In this document: positions 55,477-62,710 of the stretch, in pieces
Layout of the letters: each line of letters starts with the position of its first letter
Position numbering within the stretch: position 1 is the stretch's first letter
NCBI GenBank assembly: GCA_002070505.1
Contig: MWDJ01000017.1
Location: forward strand, 1-63,037
DNA length: 63,037 bases
Direction of reading: 5' to 3'
Origin: Bacteroidetes bacterium ADurb.Bin145
GTDB taxonomy: Bacteria; Bacteroidota; Bacteroidia; Bacteroidales; VadinHA17
Notes under the pieces: generated by a model
Databases searched by the model: none
What the model was told of the DNA's origin: nothing
Seen by the model: only the letters and a program-made list of their open reading frames with translations
Made by a program: the position numbers and the translations under genes

Positions 55477-55484
55477 CAAAATTA
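55477..55484 (-). promoter_or_regulatory. promoter -7 box upstream of lon
   Basis: TAATTTTG on the reverse strand fits TAnnTTTG and lies 26 bp before the lon ATG. A matching TTTG -33 box was not seen. Confidence 0.4.
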
Positions 55485-55520
55485 CTTAATATTTTCTATT
55501 TGCAGGTGCCGGGAATATGC

Positions 55521-55535
55521 TCAATCTTCGTGCCA
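55521..55535 (-). promoter_or_regulatory. possible sigma-54-like -24/-12 element upstream of lon
   Basis: TGGCACGAAGATTGA on the reverse strand matches the sigma-54 consensus TGGCACG-N4-TTGC except for A in place of C at -12, with GG-N10-GA spacing like the hsp20 element. It lies about 70 bp before the lon ATG. The paired TGTCA boxes are not at the expected 13-bp distance; a single TGTCA occurs farther upstream near the end of rpmE2. Confidence 0.35.
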
Positions 55536-55564
55536 TAAATGAAAATTATACGTATAATATAAGA

Positions 55565-55590
55565 TAGGGGCGTTGCATGCAACGCCCCTA
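55565..55590. repeat. 26-bp perfect palindrome between rpmE2 and lon
   Basis: The half TAGGGGCGTTGCA is followed directly by its exact reverse complement, giving a 13-bp stem without a loop. It lies 28 bp downstream of the rpmE2 stop and about 30 bp upstream of the lon -24-like element. It may end rpmE2 transcripts, though the following T-run is poor. The GGGGCGTTGCATGCAACGCC type is a dispersed extragenic palindrome in various genomes. Confidence 0.85.
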
Positions 55591-55617
55591 CCGATATTTT
55601 ATGACAAAAATTCCCGA

Positions 55618-55908
55618 TTATTGATTTTTCTCCTCTTTTGCAGCGGTTTTCTTTTTCCCTACATGATCCTTATACCTGTTCATATATTTATCAACCCTTC
55701 CTGCTGTATCGACAAGTTTCATCTTACCTGTATAAAAGGGATGAGAGGTATTTGAAATTTCAAGCTTGATAAGAGGGTACTCCTTGCCGTCCTCCCACTT
55801 GATAGTCTCTTTCGACGGAGCAGTTGACTTGCTCATGAAAGTATAACCATTCGACATATCCTGAAATACAACAAACCTGTAATTCTCCGGATGTATTCCT
55901 TTTTTCAT
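55618..55908 (-). CDS. rpmE2: 50S ribosomal protein L31, type B
   Basis: This 96-residue L31 lacks the Cys-x-x-Cys zinc motif. It shows [24 protein letters not shown] and the B-type hallmark [29 protein letters not shown], followed by a Lys/Glu-rich tail. The zinc-free form is the usual one in Bacteroidota and keeps the ribosome functional under zinc shortage. A well-formed promoter precedes it at 55961-55990. Confidence 0.96.
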   Translation of the reverse strand: MKKGIHPENYRFVVFQDMSNGYTFMSKSTAPSKETIKWEDGKEYPLIKLEISNTSHPFYTGKMKLVDTAGRVDKYMNRYKDHVGKKKTAAKEEKNQ

Positions 55909-55960
55909 TGCTGTTTACTTTAAAAATGACTCCCTCTAAAATTCTGTTATTTAAGGACTG

Positions 55961-55990
55961 CAAAATTAATGAACTCCCGTTAAATTCCAA
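55961..55990 (-). promoter_or_regulatory. Bacteroidetes-type promoter of rpmE2
   Basis: On the reverse strand TTG (55988-55990) is separated by exactly 19 bp from TAATTTTG (55961-55968). This agrees with the phylum's -33/-7 promoter pattern. The expected start of transcription is about 45 bp upstream of the rpmE2 ATG. Confidence 0.65.
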
Positions 55991-56028
55991 TAATAAATCA
56001 CCAAATAATTGATCCTCCTTCCTATTTT

Positions 56029-57231
56029 CTACTTAACCTGCTGTTTATCAATAACTTCATCTTTATATCTCCTGAACAGGAGTTTGTCATTTATCATATA
56101 ACGATATGTAATATGGGTTTTTGCCCTTTTTGCGCCTAAAGCTTCATAGATAGCTATCATTTTAGGGTTATAATCGGCAACCCAAGAAAGTTCCATTTCC
56201 TTTATCCATTTTTTTTGCCTGAATACCTGGTATAGCTTTAAAAATATTGCAGATTCAACTCCCGAATTCTGGTATGCATAATGAACACCACCCACAACAC
56301 CCCTTACCCTGCTGATCTCATTTGTATTTTTGTAGTACAGAAACTTAAGCTTGCTCCAAAGATCCATTTTCCCATCCAGATGTCTCAATATCTGGTTCAG
56401 ATCGGGGAAAAGGATGAAAAATCCGATAGGCTTTTCTTTCGAGTAGGCGAACCATATGAGTTCCTCGTCTATAAAAATTTTCGCCTTTTGCAGCGATTCA
56501 TTCAGTATTTCAGGGTTAAGAGGGGTAAAATCCTCCTTTAGCAGTGTCCATGTGGAATTGTAGATCTCACAGATATCATCAATAAATTTCCGGCTGTTCC
56601 GGAATTCAAAGTGCCGGAAGCTGTAACCCTGGCGTTGAGAGATCCTTTCAGCTATTCTCATCATTCTTTCCGGGAAAGTCTCGATCTCATTTGTCGAACC
56701 TCTGATGGTCCTGTGGTGTGAATACTGTTCAAAATAGTTAAGGAACCCGTATGATTCGAAGAAATCCCTGTAATACCTTTTATTGTAAGGCATGCCGTAA
56801 GATTGCTGCATGAAGCCATCAACGAGTAATCCCCAGAAGTTATAATTCTCCCCGAAGTTGATCGGGCCATCCATCGCTTCCATTCCCTGAGCAGAAAGCC
56901 AATCTTTAACCGTATCAAACAGAAGGAATGCTGCGTCCTTATCTTCTATCACTTCGAAAAAGCCAAAACCGCCAGTCGGCTGTTTATTGGCTGCTGACCG
57001 CTGATTGTCAATAAATGCAGCTACACGACCTATTGTTCTGCCGCTGTTATCATTTAGTATCCAGCGTATTGCCGTACCGCGTTCAAAGGAATGGTTCCGT
57101 GCAGGATCAAAAATACCTTCAATCTCATCATCAGGCGGACAGACCCAGTCAGGATCGCTCCTGTATAACCATTTTGGAAAATCCAGGAATTCCGTCCGGT
57201 CTTTTCCTGTTTTTACTTCAGATATAACCAT
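56029..57231 (-). CDS. YghO-like putative acyltransferase (second paralogue)
   Basis: This is a 400-residue paralogue of the protein at 15572-16741. It has the same blocks in the same order: WVCPPDDEIEGIFDPARNHSF, GRVAAFIDNQ, MDGPINFGENYNFWGLLVDGF, HYAYQNSGVESAIF and MELSWVADYNPKMIAIYEALG. The frame extends to an ATG at 57348 that overlaps the flippase stop in TAATG and would add 39 residues. The paralogue has no such extension and aligns from MVISEVKTG, so I use the ATG at 57231, noting that coupling to the flippase makes the longer form possible. Its reaction is unknown. Confidence 0.72.
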   Translation of the reverse strand: MVISEVKTGKDRTEFLDFPKWLYRSDPDWVCPPDDEIEGIFDPARNHSFERGTAIRWILNDNSGRTIGRVAAFIDNQRSAANKQPTGGFGFFEVIEDKDAAFLLFDTVKDWLSAQGMEAMDGPINFGENYNFWGLLVDGFMQQSYGMPYNKRYYRDFFESYGFLNYFEQYSHHRTIRGSTNEIETFPERMMRIAERISQRQGYSFRHFEFRNSRKFIDDICEIYNSTWTLLKEDFTPLNPEILNESLQKAKIFIDEELIWFAYSKEKPIGFFILFPDLNQILRHLDGKMDLWSKLKFLYYKNTNEISRVRGVVGGVHYAYQNSGVESAIFLKLYQVFRQKKWIKEMELSWVADYNPKMIAIYEALGAKRAKTHITYRYMINDKLLFRRYKDEVIDKQQVK

Positions 57232-57347
57232 CAGATAACTAACTGATTTATAAAGTTTGATTGAAATTTTCCACCCTACCCTTCTGCAAATATAAACAGT
57301 TTTTTCAAACAGGATATCTGAAAAACACAGTTCCCGAAACGGGTACA

Positions 57348-58703
57348 TTACCTGATATTAATGATTCCCTTGTCGACAAGGATAAAGATAATCGTCAGGA
57401 GAATAGAATAGATCGTGAAGATCTTAAGAGGTATATATTCTGTTGGTTTGATCTTCATCTTCACCCATACATATCCGACAAGTATCATTTTACCGATACA
57501 GTAGACTATGAAAGTAGAAAGGGCGACCCCGACAATTCCGTAGCCCCATTTTATCATCAGGAGGCTGAGCGGGACATTTATTGCGATCTCGATCAGGGCG
57601 GCAATAAGGGTGACATTTGTTTTTTTCCTTCCAACCACTATTGTCTGGGGAAAAACGAGACGAGGTATTATAAGCAGTGAATATACCATGAAAATGCCGG
57701 CACTTTTATGGAATTCGGGATTGAAGAGACGTGGATAGAACCATCTCGCGAAGAGCATTATGACCATTATCATTGGAAAAAGGAGGTGCATAAGCTTTTT
57801 CGATTTCAGTTTTATCTTGGCGAGTGATTCCTTCATCATCGATCTTGTGGAAAATTCCGGCAGCATGGCATTACTGAGTCCGTTGGCAAGCAGCAATACC
57901 AGCGGGAACTCTTTCGCGCCATATCTGAACCAGGCAAAAATGGCAGGGTCCTGGTAGACAGACGATACAATTATACCGTCAACATACTGAGCTGAGCCGC
58001 TGATAAGGGTTGTTATTATCAAGGGCATCCCCAGGTAAAGATGCTCTTTCATGAATTCCCAGGAGACTCTTATCTCTGTATATCTCCTCAACAGTATTAT
58101 CAGCCAGACCCATCTCACGAATGTTATAGCCAGCAAGCCGTAAATTGACCAGATAATGTCCTTCCCCAGCAGAACGGGTAAAATTATCAGCGCCAGTTGT
58201 GCACTGAATGTATAAAGGGCATACTGAAGTATCCTGTAAGCCCTGTTATTGAGAAGATAAATATATTCGATAAGGCAAACCGGACTGCTGAGCATAATAT
58301 AGAGCAGGAGCAGGTTGATATAGGGGACATTACCGCTGAAACGGAAAACTGAGACACTGTTTTTTATTGAATGGCCGAGAGCGAAGAAAAGCAGGCTGAA
58401 GAAGCAGATTAGCAGGAAAGCATTGAATATCTCAGGCGATTTTCTTTTTTTTGTTTCACCAAATCTCCTGAAAGTTTTATTCCTGTGATAAAGAGGGAGG
58501 AGCGATTGTATTATCCCTGTGACCCAGAAGAACGTGATCAATCCTGAAATAAAAAGGAACATCTCCCACGATCCTATCTCTGCGCGTGTGAGATGACTTT
58601 TTGTAAATACAATACTTACGATAAGGAAGACTGTGAATTTGAGCAGCTGGAAAATCTGAAGCCCGGAAATGTTGTCGATGAATCGTAGCCGTCTTACTTT
58701 CAT
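57348..58703 (-). CDS. polysaccharide flippase / MOP-superfamily membrane protein
   Basis: This is a 451-residue protein with 12-14 hydrophobic segments and the general layout of Wzx-type O-antigen flippases (Polysacc_synt). An N-terminal basic start (MKVRRLRFIDNISGLQIFQ) is followed by membrane pairs. Visible parts include LGMPLIITTLISGSAQYVDGIIVSSVYQDPAIFAWFRYGAKEFPLVLLLANGLSNAMLPEFSTR and a C-terminal VGVALSTFIVYCIGKMILVGYVW. No glycosyltransferases adjoin it, so the glycan or lipid-linked substrate is unknown. It is upstream of the acyltransferase-like gene on the same strand. Confidence 0.82.
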   Translation of the reverse strand: MKVRRLRFIDNISGLQIFQLLKFTVFLIVSIVFTKSHLTRAEIGSWEMFLFISGLITFFWVTGIIQSLLPLYHRNKTFRRFGETKKRKSPEIFNAFLLICFFSLLFFALGHSIKNSVSVFRFSGNVPYINLLLLYIMLSSPVCLIEYIYLLNNRAYRILQYALYTFSAQLALIILPVLLGKDIIWSIYGLLAITFVRWVWLIILLRRYTEIRVSWEFMKEHLYLGMPLIITTLISGSAQYVDGIIVSSVYQDPAIFAWFRYGAKEFPLVLLLANGLSNAMLPEFSTRSMMKESLAKIKLKSKKLMHLLFPMIMVIMLFARWFYPRLFNPEFHKSAGIFMVYSLLIIPRLVFPQTIVVGRKKTNVTLIAALIEIAINVPLSLLMIKWGYGIVGVALSTFIVYCIGKMILVGYVWVKMKIKPTEYIPLKIFTIYSILLTIIFILVDKGIINIR

Positions 58704-58816
58704 TCTTGTCTTTTTACATTTTTTGAAAGACTAAAGATCTCTGGCCTTCATATGGCTGTTGAACAGCCGGTCAAAGATAACATTTGAACGTAAGCAGCAG
58801 AAAATAATTTTAAAAT

Positions 58817-58847
58817 TTTGTGAATAAAATTTTTGGGCTTACTTTTG
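58817..58847 (+). promoter_or_regulatory. Bacteroidetes-type promoter of the tRNA-His gene
   Basis: TTTG (58817-58820) is separated by exactly 19 bp from TACTTTTG (58840-58847). This is a full match to the phylum's -33/-7 pattern. The tRNA begins 13 bp after the -7 box. Confidence 0.75.
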
Positions 58848-58859
58848 CATTCCTGAAAC

Positions 58860-58934
58860 GGTGGATGTAGCTCAGCTGGTTAGAGTACCGGATTGTGGTT
58901 CCGAGGGTCGTGGGTTCGAATCCCATCTTCCACC
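58860..58934 (+). tRNA. tRNA-His (GTG anticodon)
   Basis: The cloverleaf is visible: G-1 at 58860, acceptor GTGGATG/CTTCCAC, D arm GCTC/GAGT, anticodon loop TTGTGGT with GTG at 58895-58897, T arm GTGGG/CCCAT with loop TTCGAAT, and discriminator C. The CCA is not encoded as such (the DNA reads CCCAAA). Two stem mismatches are present: T opposite T at acceptor position 6:67, and C opposite A at 27:43. A strong promoter and terminator frame it, so it is probably expressed. Confidence 0.9.
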
Positions 58935-59069
58935 CAAACAGAAAAAGCCTTTCCCCGTGCCAGCGGGGAAGGGCTTTGTTTTTCAATTGCGTTGAAAACC
59001 CGTTTTCATAAGCAGGTGAAAAACAAAGACCTTAAATGAGCGAAGCGAATGAAAGGCTTTTTCTGTTTG
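58935..59069. repeat. 19-bp inverted repeat directly after tRNA-His
   Basis: The sequence at 58935-58953 (beginning CAAACAGAAAAAG) has its exact reverse complement at 59051-59069 (ending CTTTTTCTGTTTG). The arms enclose 97 bp that include the terminator stem. The left arm abuts the tRNA 3' end. Confidence 0.8.
58944..58985 (+). terminator. rho-independent terminator after tRNA-His
   Basis: The arm AAAGCCTTTCCCCG, a loop of six bases and CGGGGAAGGGCTTT form a 14-bp stem with one T-G wobble (58944-58977), followed by GTTTTTC. It starts 10 bp after the tRNA and is the strongest hairpin in the window. Confidence 0.93.
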
Positions 59070-59345
59070 ACATTCCCCGCCAGGGATCGCTATCGCAGCG
59101 AAGCGAAGATAGCACTCCCATCTTTCACCGGTTAAGAGGAAGAGGATAATGGTTTTGCAAGATGCAGGGTGCACGGTGCTCGAAGCGAAACGAAGTGGAG
59201 CGGAGATTCCGCGTCAGCGGAAAGGATGCAGGATGCATGGTACATGGTTCTTAATTCCCCCTTTGAAGGGGGCTAGGGGGATGTTTTTGCATGTTGCATA
59301 GTGCAGTTTTTTTTCCTAAATTTACTGAAGCAAACCAAATCACAA
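58986..59345. other. repeat-mosaic intergenic region before the DUF4249 array
   Basis: No credible gene is seen. The region holds GCGAAGCGAA direct repeats (around 59039-59049 and 59094-59107) and a TTCCGC-GTCA-GCGGAA hairpin (59207-59222). It also holds a CCCCCTT-TG-AAGGGGG hairpin (59257-59272) followed by GGGGGA, and words such as GCAAGATGCAGG / GGATGCAGGATGCATGG that recur. It ends in the sequence conserved before every DUF4249 copy (from about 59303). The mosaic looks like accumulated extragenic repeats next to a tRNA. Confidence 0.6.
59294..59324 (+). promoter_or_regulatory. predicted promoter of the first DUF4249 gene
   Basis: TTG (59294-59296), 20 bp, then TAAATTTA (59317-59324) approximates the -33/-7 pattern with one mismatch in the -7 box. 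The block from TTTTTTCCTAAATTTACTG to the ATG is conserved in front of all three copies, which supports a functional role. Confidence 0.4.
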
Positions 59346-60482
59346 ATGGCTGTAATCAAGCAGCGGTCATATGTCTCTGTGATAACATTTGTAGCATTGA
59401 TAATCCTTCAGTGTGAAGGCAGGGAAAAGTTTTACCGGCCTGATATGCCTGAACAATTATGTGCAATTGGCCTGATTGATATAGATGATACTCTGAATTA
59501 TGCTATCTGTGATTCATCTATTAAAGCTTCATCGAAAAAGATATTCTTTGAGAAGTCATTTCAATCTGACCTCTCTTCCAGCCCAGATTCTCTGGGAGGC
59601 TTCTCATTCAGGTTTTCAGATGGTAAGGAAGATTTGTTAACTTATCACATTGATGAACCGATACTATATCCTGAAATTGAAATCCCTGCTGACTTAAAAG
59701 CTGAATCCGCCAGGAAATTTTTTTTCTATGCAGGTGAAAGAGCCTCTCCGGATATTTCGGCGGAATGCGTAGTACCGGACCTTCCTCCCGAACTTTCATT
59801 AGTATCCCTCAAGACCTGGTTTGATATCCTGGACTTTTACCCAAAAGATGAGTGCTTCAACTTGAATCCTTCCACCGGAATACATGAATCTACTTATACC
59901 AGAAGATACGCTGAGATTGAATTTGCCTTTAATAATACTGATCCTGAATCTTACTATGCCCTTTTTCTTATTGGGTCACCAAAGTATTATCGAAATGATA
60001 TACAAGGCATTGGATTGGGAGCTCCGAACTTTATGAACTATGGTATGACGGAAACCAACGCAAACGGTTTTTTTTACACCTTCAAGGGTGGTTTAACAAT
60101 TCAGCATTACTGTCAATCCTTATCTGTTTATAGTGAGAGGACTAGCTGCAATTCTGATACATTAAATGCGTACTTTTTTGATGGCAGCAAAATACCTGGT
60201 GGAAAATGCATTATTAAAATGTCTACTTATTGGGACAACATCAAGTATATACCATCATTTATAGAGTATTTCAGGGTACGACTCATGTCCATACCTAAAG
60301 AAGCCTATCTCTTCTATAAAAGTCTTTACACTTACAAAATGGAGCGTGATGATCCTTTCGGAGAATTGATAAATATTAATGGGAATGTCGTCGGAGGAAA
60401 TGGCATAATTGCTTTATGTCGAAGCAGGGATCTGATCGTTTATACAGGTCAAACTGGTGGTAGATTTGATCCGTTCTTTTAG
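59346..60482 (+). CDS. DUF4249 lipoprotein, tandem copy 1
   Basis: This 378-residue DUF4249 protein is a Bacteroidota surface-associated lipoprotein family often encoded beside TonB-dependent receptors. The start is the ATG at 59346 (MAVIKQRSYVSV), shared by all copies. The signal ends at Cys23 (ALIILQCEG). The N-terminus (FYRPDMPEQLCAIGLIDIDDT), the central FFYAGERASPDISAECVVPDLPPE and the C-terminus (SIPKEAYLFYKSLYTYKMERDDPFGELININGNV) are shared with copy 2, while the middle differs strongly. No TonB receptor is visible. The function of the family is unknown. Confidence 0.85.
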   Translation: MAVIKQRSYVSVITFVALIILQCEGREKFYRPDMPEQLCAIGLIDIDDTLNYAICDSSIKASSKKIFFEKSFQSDLSSSPDSLGGFSFRFSDGKEDLLTYHIDEPILYPEIEIPADLKAESARKFFFYAGERASPDISAECVVPDLPPELSLVSLKTWFDILDFYPKDECFNLNPSTGIHESTYTRRYAEIEFAFNNTDPESYYALFLIGSPKYYRNDIQGIGLGAPNFMNYGMTETNANGFFYTFKGGLTIQHYCQSLSVYSERTSCNSDTLNAYFFDGSKIPGGKCIIKMSTYWDNIKYIPSFIEYFRVRLMSIPKEAYLFYKSLYTYKMERDDPFGELININGNVVGGNGIIALCRSRDLIVYTGQTGGRFDPFF

Positions 60483-60643
60483 GCGGAAGGCGAGCGATGA
60501 GCGATGAGAGGTGAGCGATGAGCTTTGAGTAAGCGGTGATTCATGAGTCATTCGGCATATATAAGTATAATCTCATAGCTATGACGGAGAAATAGCACCA
60601 TTTATCCTGCATTCTGCGTGAGCCGCTGACAGGCGGCCGGATA

Positions 60644-60913
60644 TGAATAACCCCCAGTCAATCTGGGGGTAAGGAGCCACCACAAACTATAAACCCTGAA
60701 GGGGTTTAATATGTTGGATCTGATCGAGCATATAATGGGCTAGCATGACCGTCTCAATAAAAAGACATTTAAAGAGGAATACAGAAAACTTCTTCTGGAA
60801 TCGGGAATCAGGATAGATGAAAGATATTTTCCATAGGACACGTATTCAGCTCCTGTAGAGCTGAACAGTCGTGGAGTGGTGCCTACACCCCCAGATTGAC
60901 TGGGGGTTATTCA
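60644..60913 (+). mobile_element. 270-bp element with 27-bp inverted hairpin ends, IS200/RAYT-derived (copy 1)
   Basis: The left end (60644-60670, beginning TGAATAACCCCCAG) is the exact reverse complement of the right end (60887-60913). Each end can itself fold: ACCCCCAG, TCAAT, CTGGGGGT. Inside are two more hairpins, AAACCC/GGGTTT (60691-60707) and TTCAGCTC/GAGCTGAA (60845-60865), and the C-terminal remnant of a Y1-type transposase (60744-60836). Hairpin ends and this remnant point to an IS200/IS605 or REP-associated transposase element reduced to a non-autonomous form. Confidence 0.7.
60744..60836 (+). pseudogene. C-terminal remnant of an IS200/RAYT-type (Y1) transposase
   Basis: After an in-frame TAG, 30 codons read through KKTFKEEYRKLLLESGI and end in DERYFP before a TAG. 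The pattern TFKEEY...LL...GI..DERY is the usual C-terminus of Bacteroidota IS200-like/REP-associated tyrosine transposases. The catalytic HUH and Tyr regions are absent, so it cannot be active. The same remnant is at 62456-62548. Confidence 0.65.
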
Positions 60914-60945
60914 CATAATGCCCTTTCAGGGCTCATAAATGGTGT

Positions 60946-60977
60946 TTTGCAAGGTGCAGGATTTTTTCCTAAATTTA
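60946..60977 (+). promoter_or_regulatory. predicted promoter of the second DUF4249 gene
   Basis: TTTG (60946-60949), 20 bp, then TAAATTTA (60970-60977) approximates the -33/-7 pattern. It lies between the right hairpin end of the element and the gene and is repeated unchanged before copy 3 (62658-62689). Confidence 0.45.
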
Positions 60978-60998
60978 CTGAAGCAAACCAAATCACAA

Positions 60999-62213
60999 AT
61001 GGCCGTAATTAAGCGGCGGTCATATGTCTCTGTGATAATATTTGTTGCATCGATAATCCTTCAGTGTGGGGGCAATGAAAGATTTTACCGGTCTGATCTA
61101 CCGGAACAGATCTGTGCAATAGGACTGATTGACATTGATGATACGGTTGCCTATGGAGTATGTAGTAATCCAGATTGGCGTAGTAACCCAATCTATCCTC
61201 ATTACTGTCCTACGTGTCTGATTGATAGCTTAGTTTCGACACGAAAAATTTTCTTTGAAAAATCATATCAGACTGAATACTCGGATGGATCAACGGATGT
61301 GTTCATAGATTTTGAATTTAAGATTTCAGATGGCAATAATGATATATACGTTTATAAGGAAAATGAATCTGTCTGGAATCCATTTATTAGTATACCGGCT
61401 GATTTTATTTTTGAGCCTGGTAAAAAGTATTATTTTTCGGCAAGTGAGAGAGATGCAGAAGATATTTCGGCTGTGTGCACAATCCCAGCATTACCTCCGG
61501 AACCTTGGTTAGTATCACTGAAGACAGGGATTAATATTCTGGATCTGCCTAAGGATGATAAACGTTACTTCTATTCGGATCTATATGGTTTCTATAAGCC
61601 ATGGAAGGAAGATACCACTACCTATACAAGAAGATTTGCTGAGATTGAGTTTTCTTTTGCAAATAATAACCCGGAATCCTACTATACCTTTTTCCTGATT
61701 GGAACTCCTCATTATGGTATACAGTTGGATGAAGATGCACGTGGAATATGGCAATCTAATTTTTTAAATTATGGAGTACTTGAGACGAACACCGAAGGTT
61801 TTTTTTATACATATAAAGGAGGTATAACAATTCAGCATTTCCGATTAGATCTTACTGAGAATTGTTATACTACTGGATGCATGACAGATACTTTACGCAC
61901 ATATTTTATTGATGGAAGTAAAATACCCGGTGGGACTTGTACGATAAAAATATTAGCACAGTGGGATAATGTAAAATATATACCATCATTCGTAAAGTAT
62001 CTCCGGGTCAGAATAATGTCTATTCCAAAAGAAGCCTATCTTTTCTATAAGAGCCTTTATACTTACAAGATGGAACGGGATGATCCATTTGGGGAATTAA
62101 TAAATATAAATGGTAATGTTGCAGGGGGTAATGGTGTTATCGGTCTTTCCAGAAGTAAGGACCTGAAAATAGACATAAACCAGACTGGAAGTATGTATGA
62201 TCCGTTCTTTTAG
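60999..62213 (+). CDS. DUF4249 lipoprotein, tandem copy 2
   Basis: This 404-residue DUF4249 protein is a paralogue of copy 1. The start ATG at 60999 gives MAVIKRRSYVSVIIFVASIILQCGG, with lipid-anchor Cys23. Conserved with copy 1 are FYRSDLPEQICAIGLIDIDDT, FSASERDAEDISAVCTIPALPPEPWLVSLKT, TYTRRFAEIEFSF, GFFYTYKGGITIQHF and the C-terminal 50 residues. Variable parts include residues about 51-72, where a Cys-rich stretch (YPHYCPTCLID) is inserted. Codon choices differ at many synonymous sites even in the conserved C-terminus, so the duplication of the gene body is not recent. Confidence 0.87.
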   Translation: MAVIKRRSYVSVIIFVASIILQCGGNERFYRSDLPEQICAIGLIDIDDTVAYGVCSNPDWRSNPIYPHYCPTCLIDSLVSTRKIFFEKSYQTEYSDGSTDVFIDFEFKISDGNNDIYVYKENESVWNPFISIPADFIFEPGKKYYFSASERDAEDISAVCTIPALPPEPWLVSLKTGINILDLPKDDKRYFYSDLYGFYKPWKEDTTTYTRRFAEIEFSFANNNPESYYTFFLIGTPHYGIQLDEDARGIWQSNFLNYGVLETNTEGFFYTYKGGITIQHFRLDLTENCYTTGCMTDTLRTYFIDGSKIPGGTCTIKILAQWDNVKYIPSFVKYLRVRIMSIPKEAYLFYKSLYTYKMERDDPFGELININGNVAGGNGVIGLSRSKDLKIDINQTGSMYDPFF

Positions 62214-62355
62214 GCAGAGAAAGAATAGGTATGAGTAGTGAGTGGTGAGTAGTGAGACATTTTTCGACATATATAGCATAATCCCATAGTTAGTGTCAGG
62301 AAATAGCACTATTTCTTTTACATCCCGCATAAGGCCGCTGACAGGCGGCCGGATA

Positions 62356-62625
62356 TGAATAACCCCCAGTCAATCTGGGGGTAAGGAGCCACCACAAACT
62401 ATAAACCCTGAAGGGGTTTAATATGTTGGATCTGATCGAGCATATAATGGGCTAGCATGACCGTCTCAATAAAAAGACATTTAAAGAGGAATACAGAAAA
62501 CTTCTTCTGGAATCGGGAATCAGGATAGATGAAAGATATTTTCCATAGGACACGTATTCAGCTCCTGTAGAGCTGAACAGTCGTGGAGTGGTGCCTACAC
62601 CCCCAGATTGACTGGGGGTTATTCA
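62356..62625 (+). mobile_element. 270-bp element with 27-bp inverted hairpin ends, IS200/RAYT-derived (copy 2)
   Basis: This is an apparently identical copy of the element at 60644-60913, with the inverted ends at 62356-62382 and 62599-62625 and the transposase remnant at 62456-62548. Sequence identity continues 22 bp outside its left end and about 114 bp outside its right end, so it was copied as part of a larger segment rather than by its own insertion. Confidence 0.7.
62456..62548 (+). pseudogene. C-terminal remnant of an IS200/RAYT-type transposase (second copy)
   Basis: These 30 codons read the same as the remnant at 60744-60836 (TFKEEYRKLLLESGI, DERYFP, stop). No catalytic region is present. 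Confidence 0.6.
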
Positions 62626-62710
62626 CATAATGCCCTTTCAGGGCTCATAAATGGTGTTTTGCAAGGTGCAGGATTTTTTCCTAAATTTACTGAAGCAAAC
62701 CAAATCACAA

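Larger units (their letters stand above)
60483..60998. other. spacer between DUF4249 copies 1 and 2
   Basis: This 516-bp spacer has two parts. The first (60483-60621) holds degenerate GAGCGATGA-type microrepeats (about 60490-60530) and diverged sequence resembling the equivalent part after copy 2. The second, from 60622, is part of a 406-bp block (60622-61027) that I read as identical to 62334-62739. It carries the 270-bp hairpin-ended element, a promoter-like segment and the first bases of the next gene. Confidence 0.75.
62214..62710. other. spacer between DUF4249 copies 2 and 3
   Basis: This 497-bp spacer begins with degenerate GAGTAGTGAGTGG-type microrepeats (about 62229-62257) and diverged sequence. 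From 62334 it is the same block as 60622-61027 at a constant offset of 1712 bp, without a difference that I could see. Confidence 0.75.
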
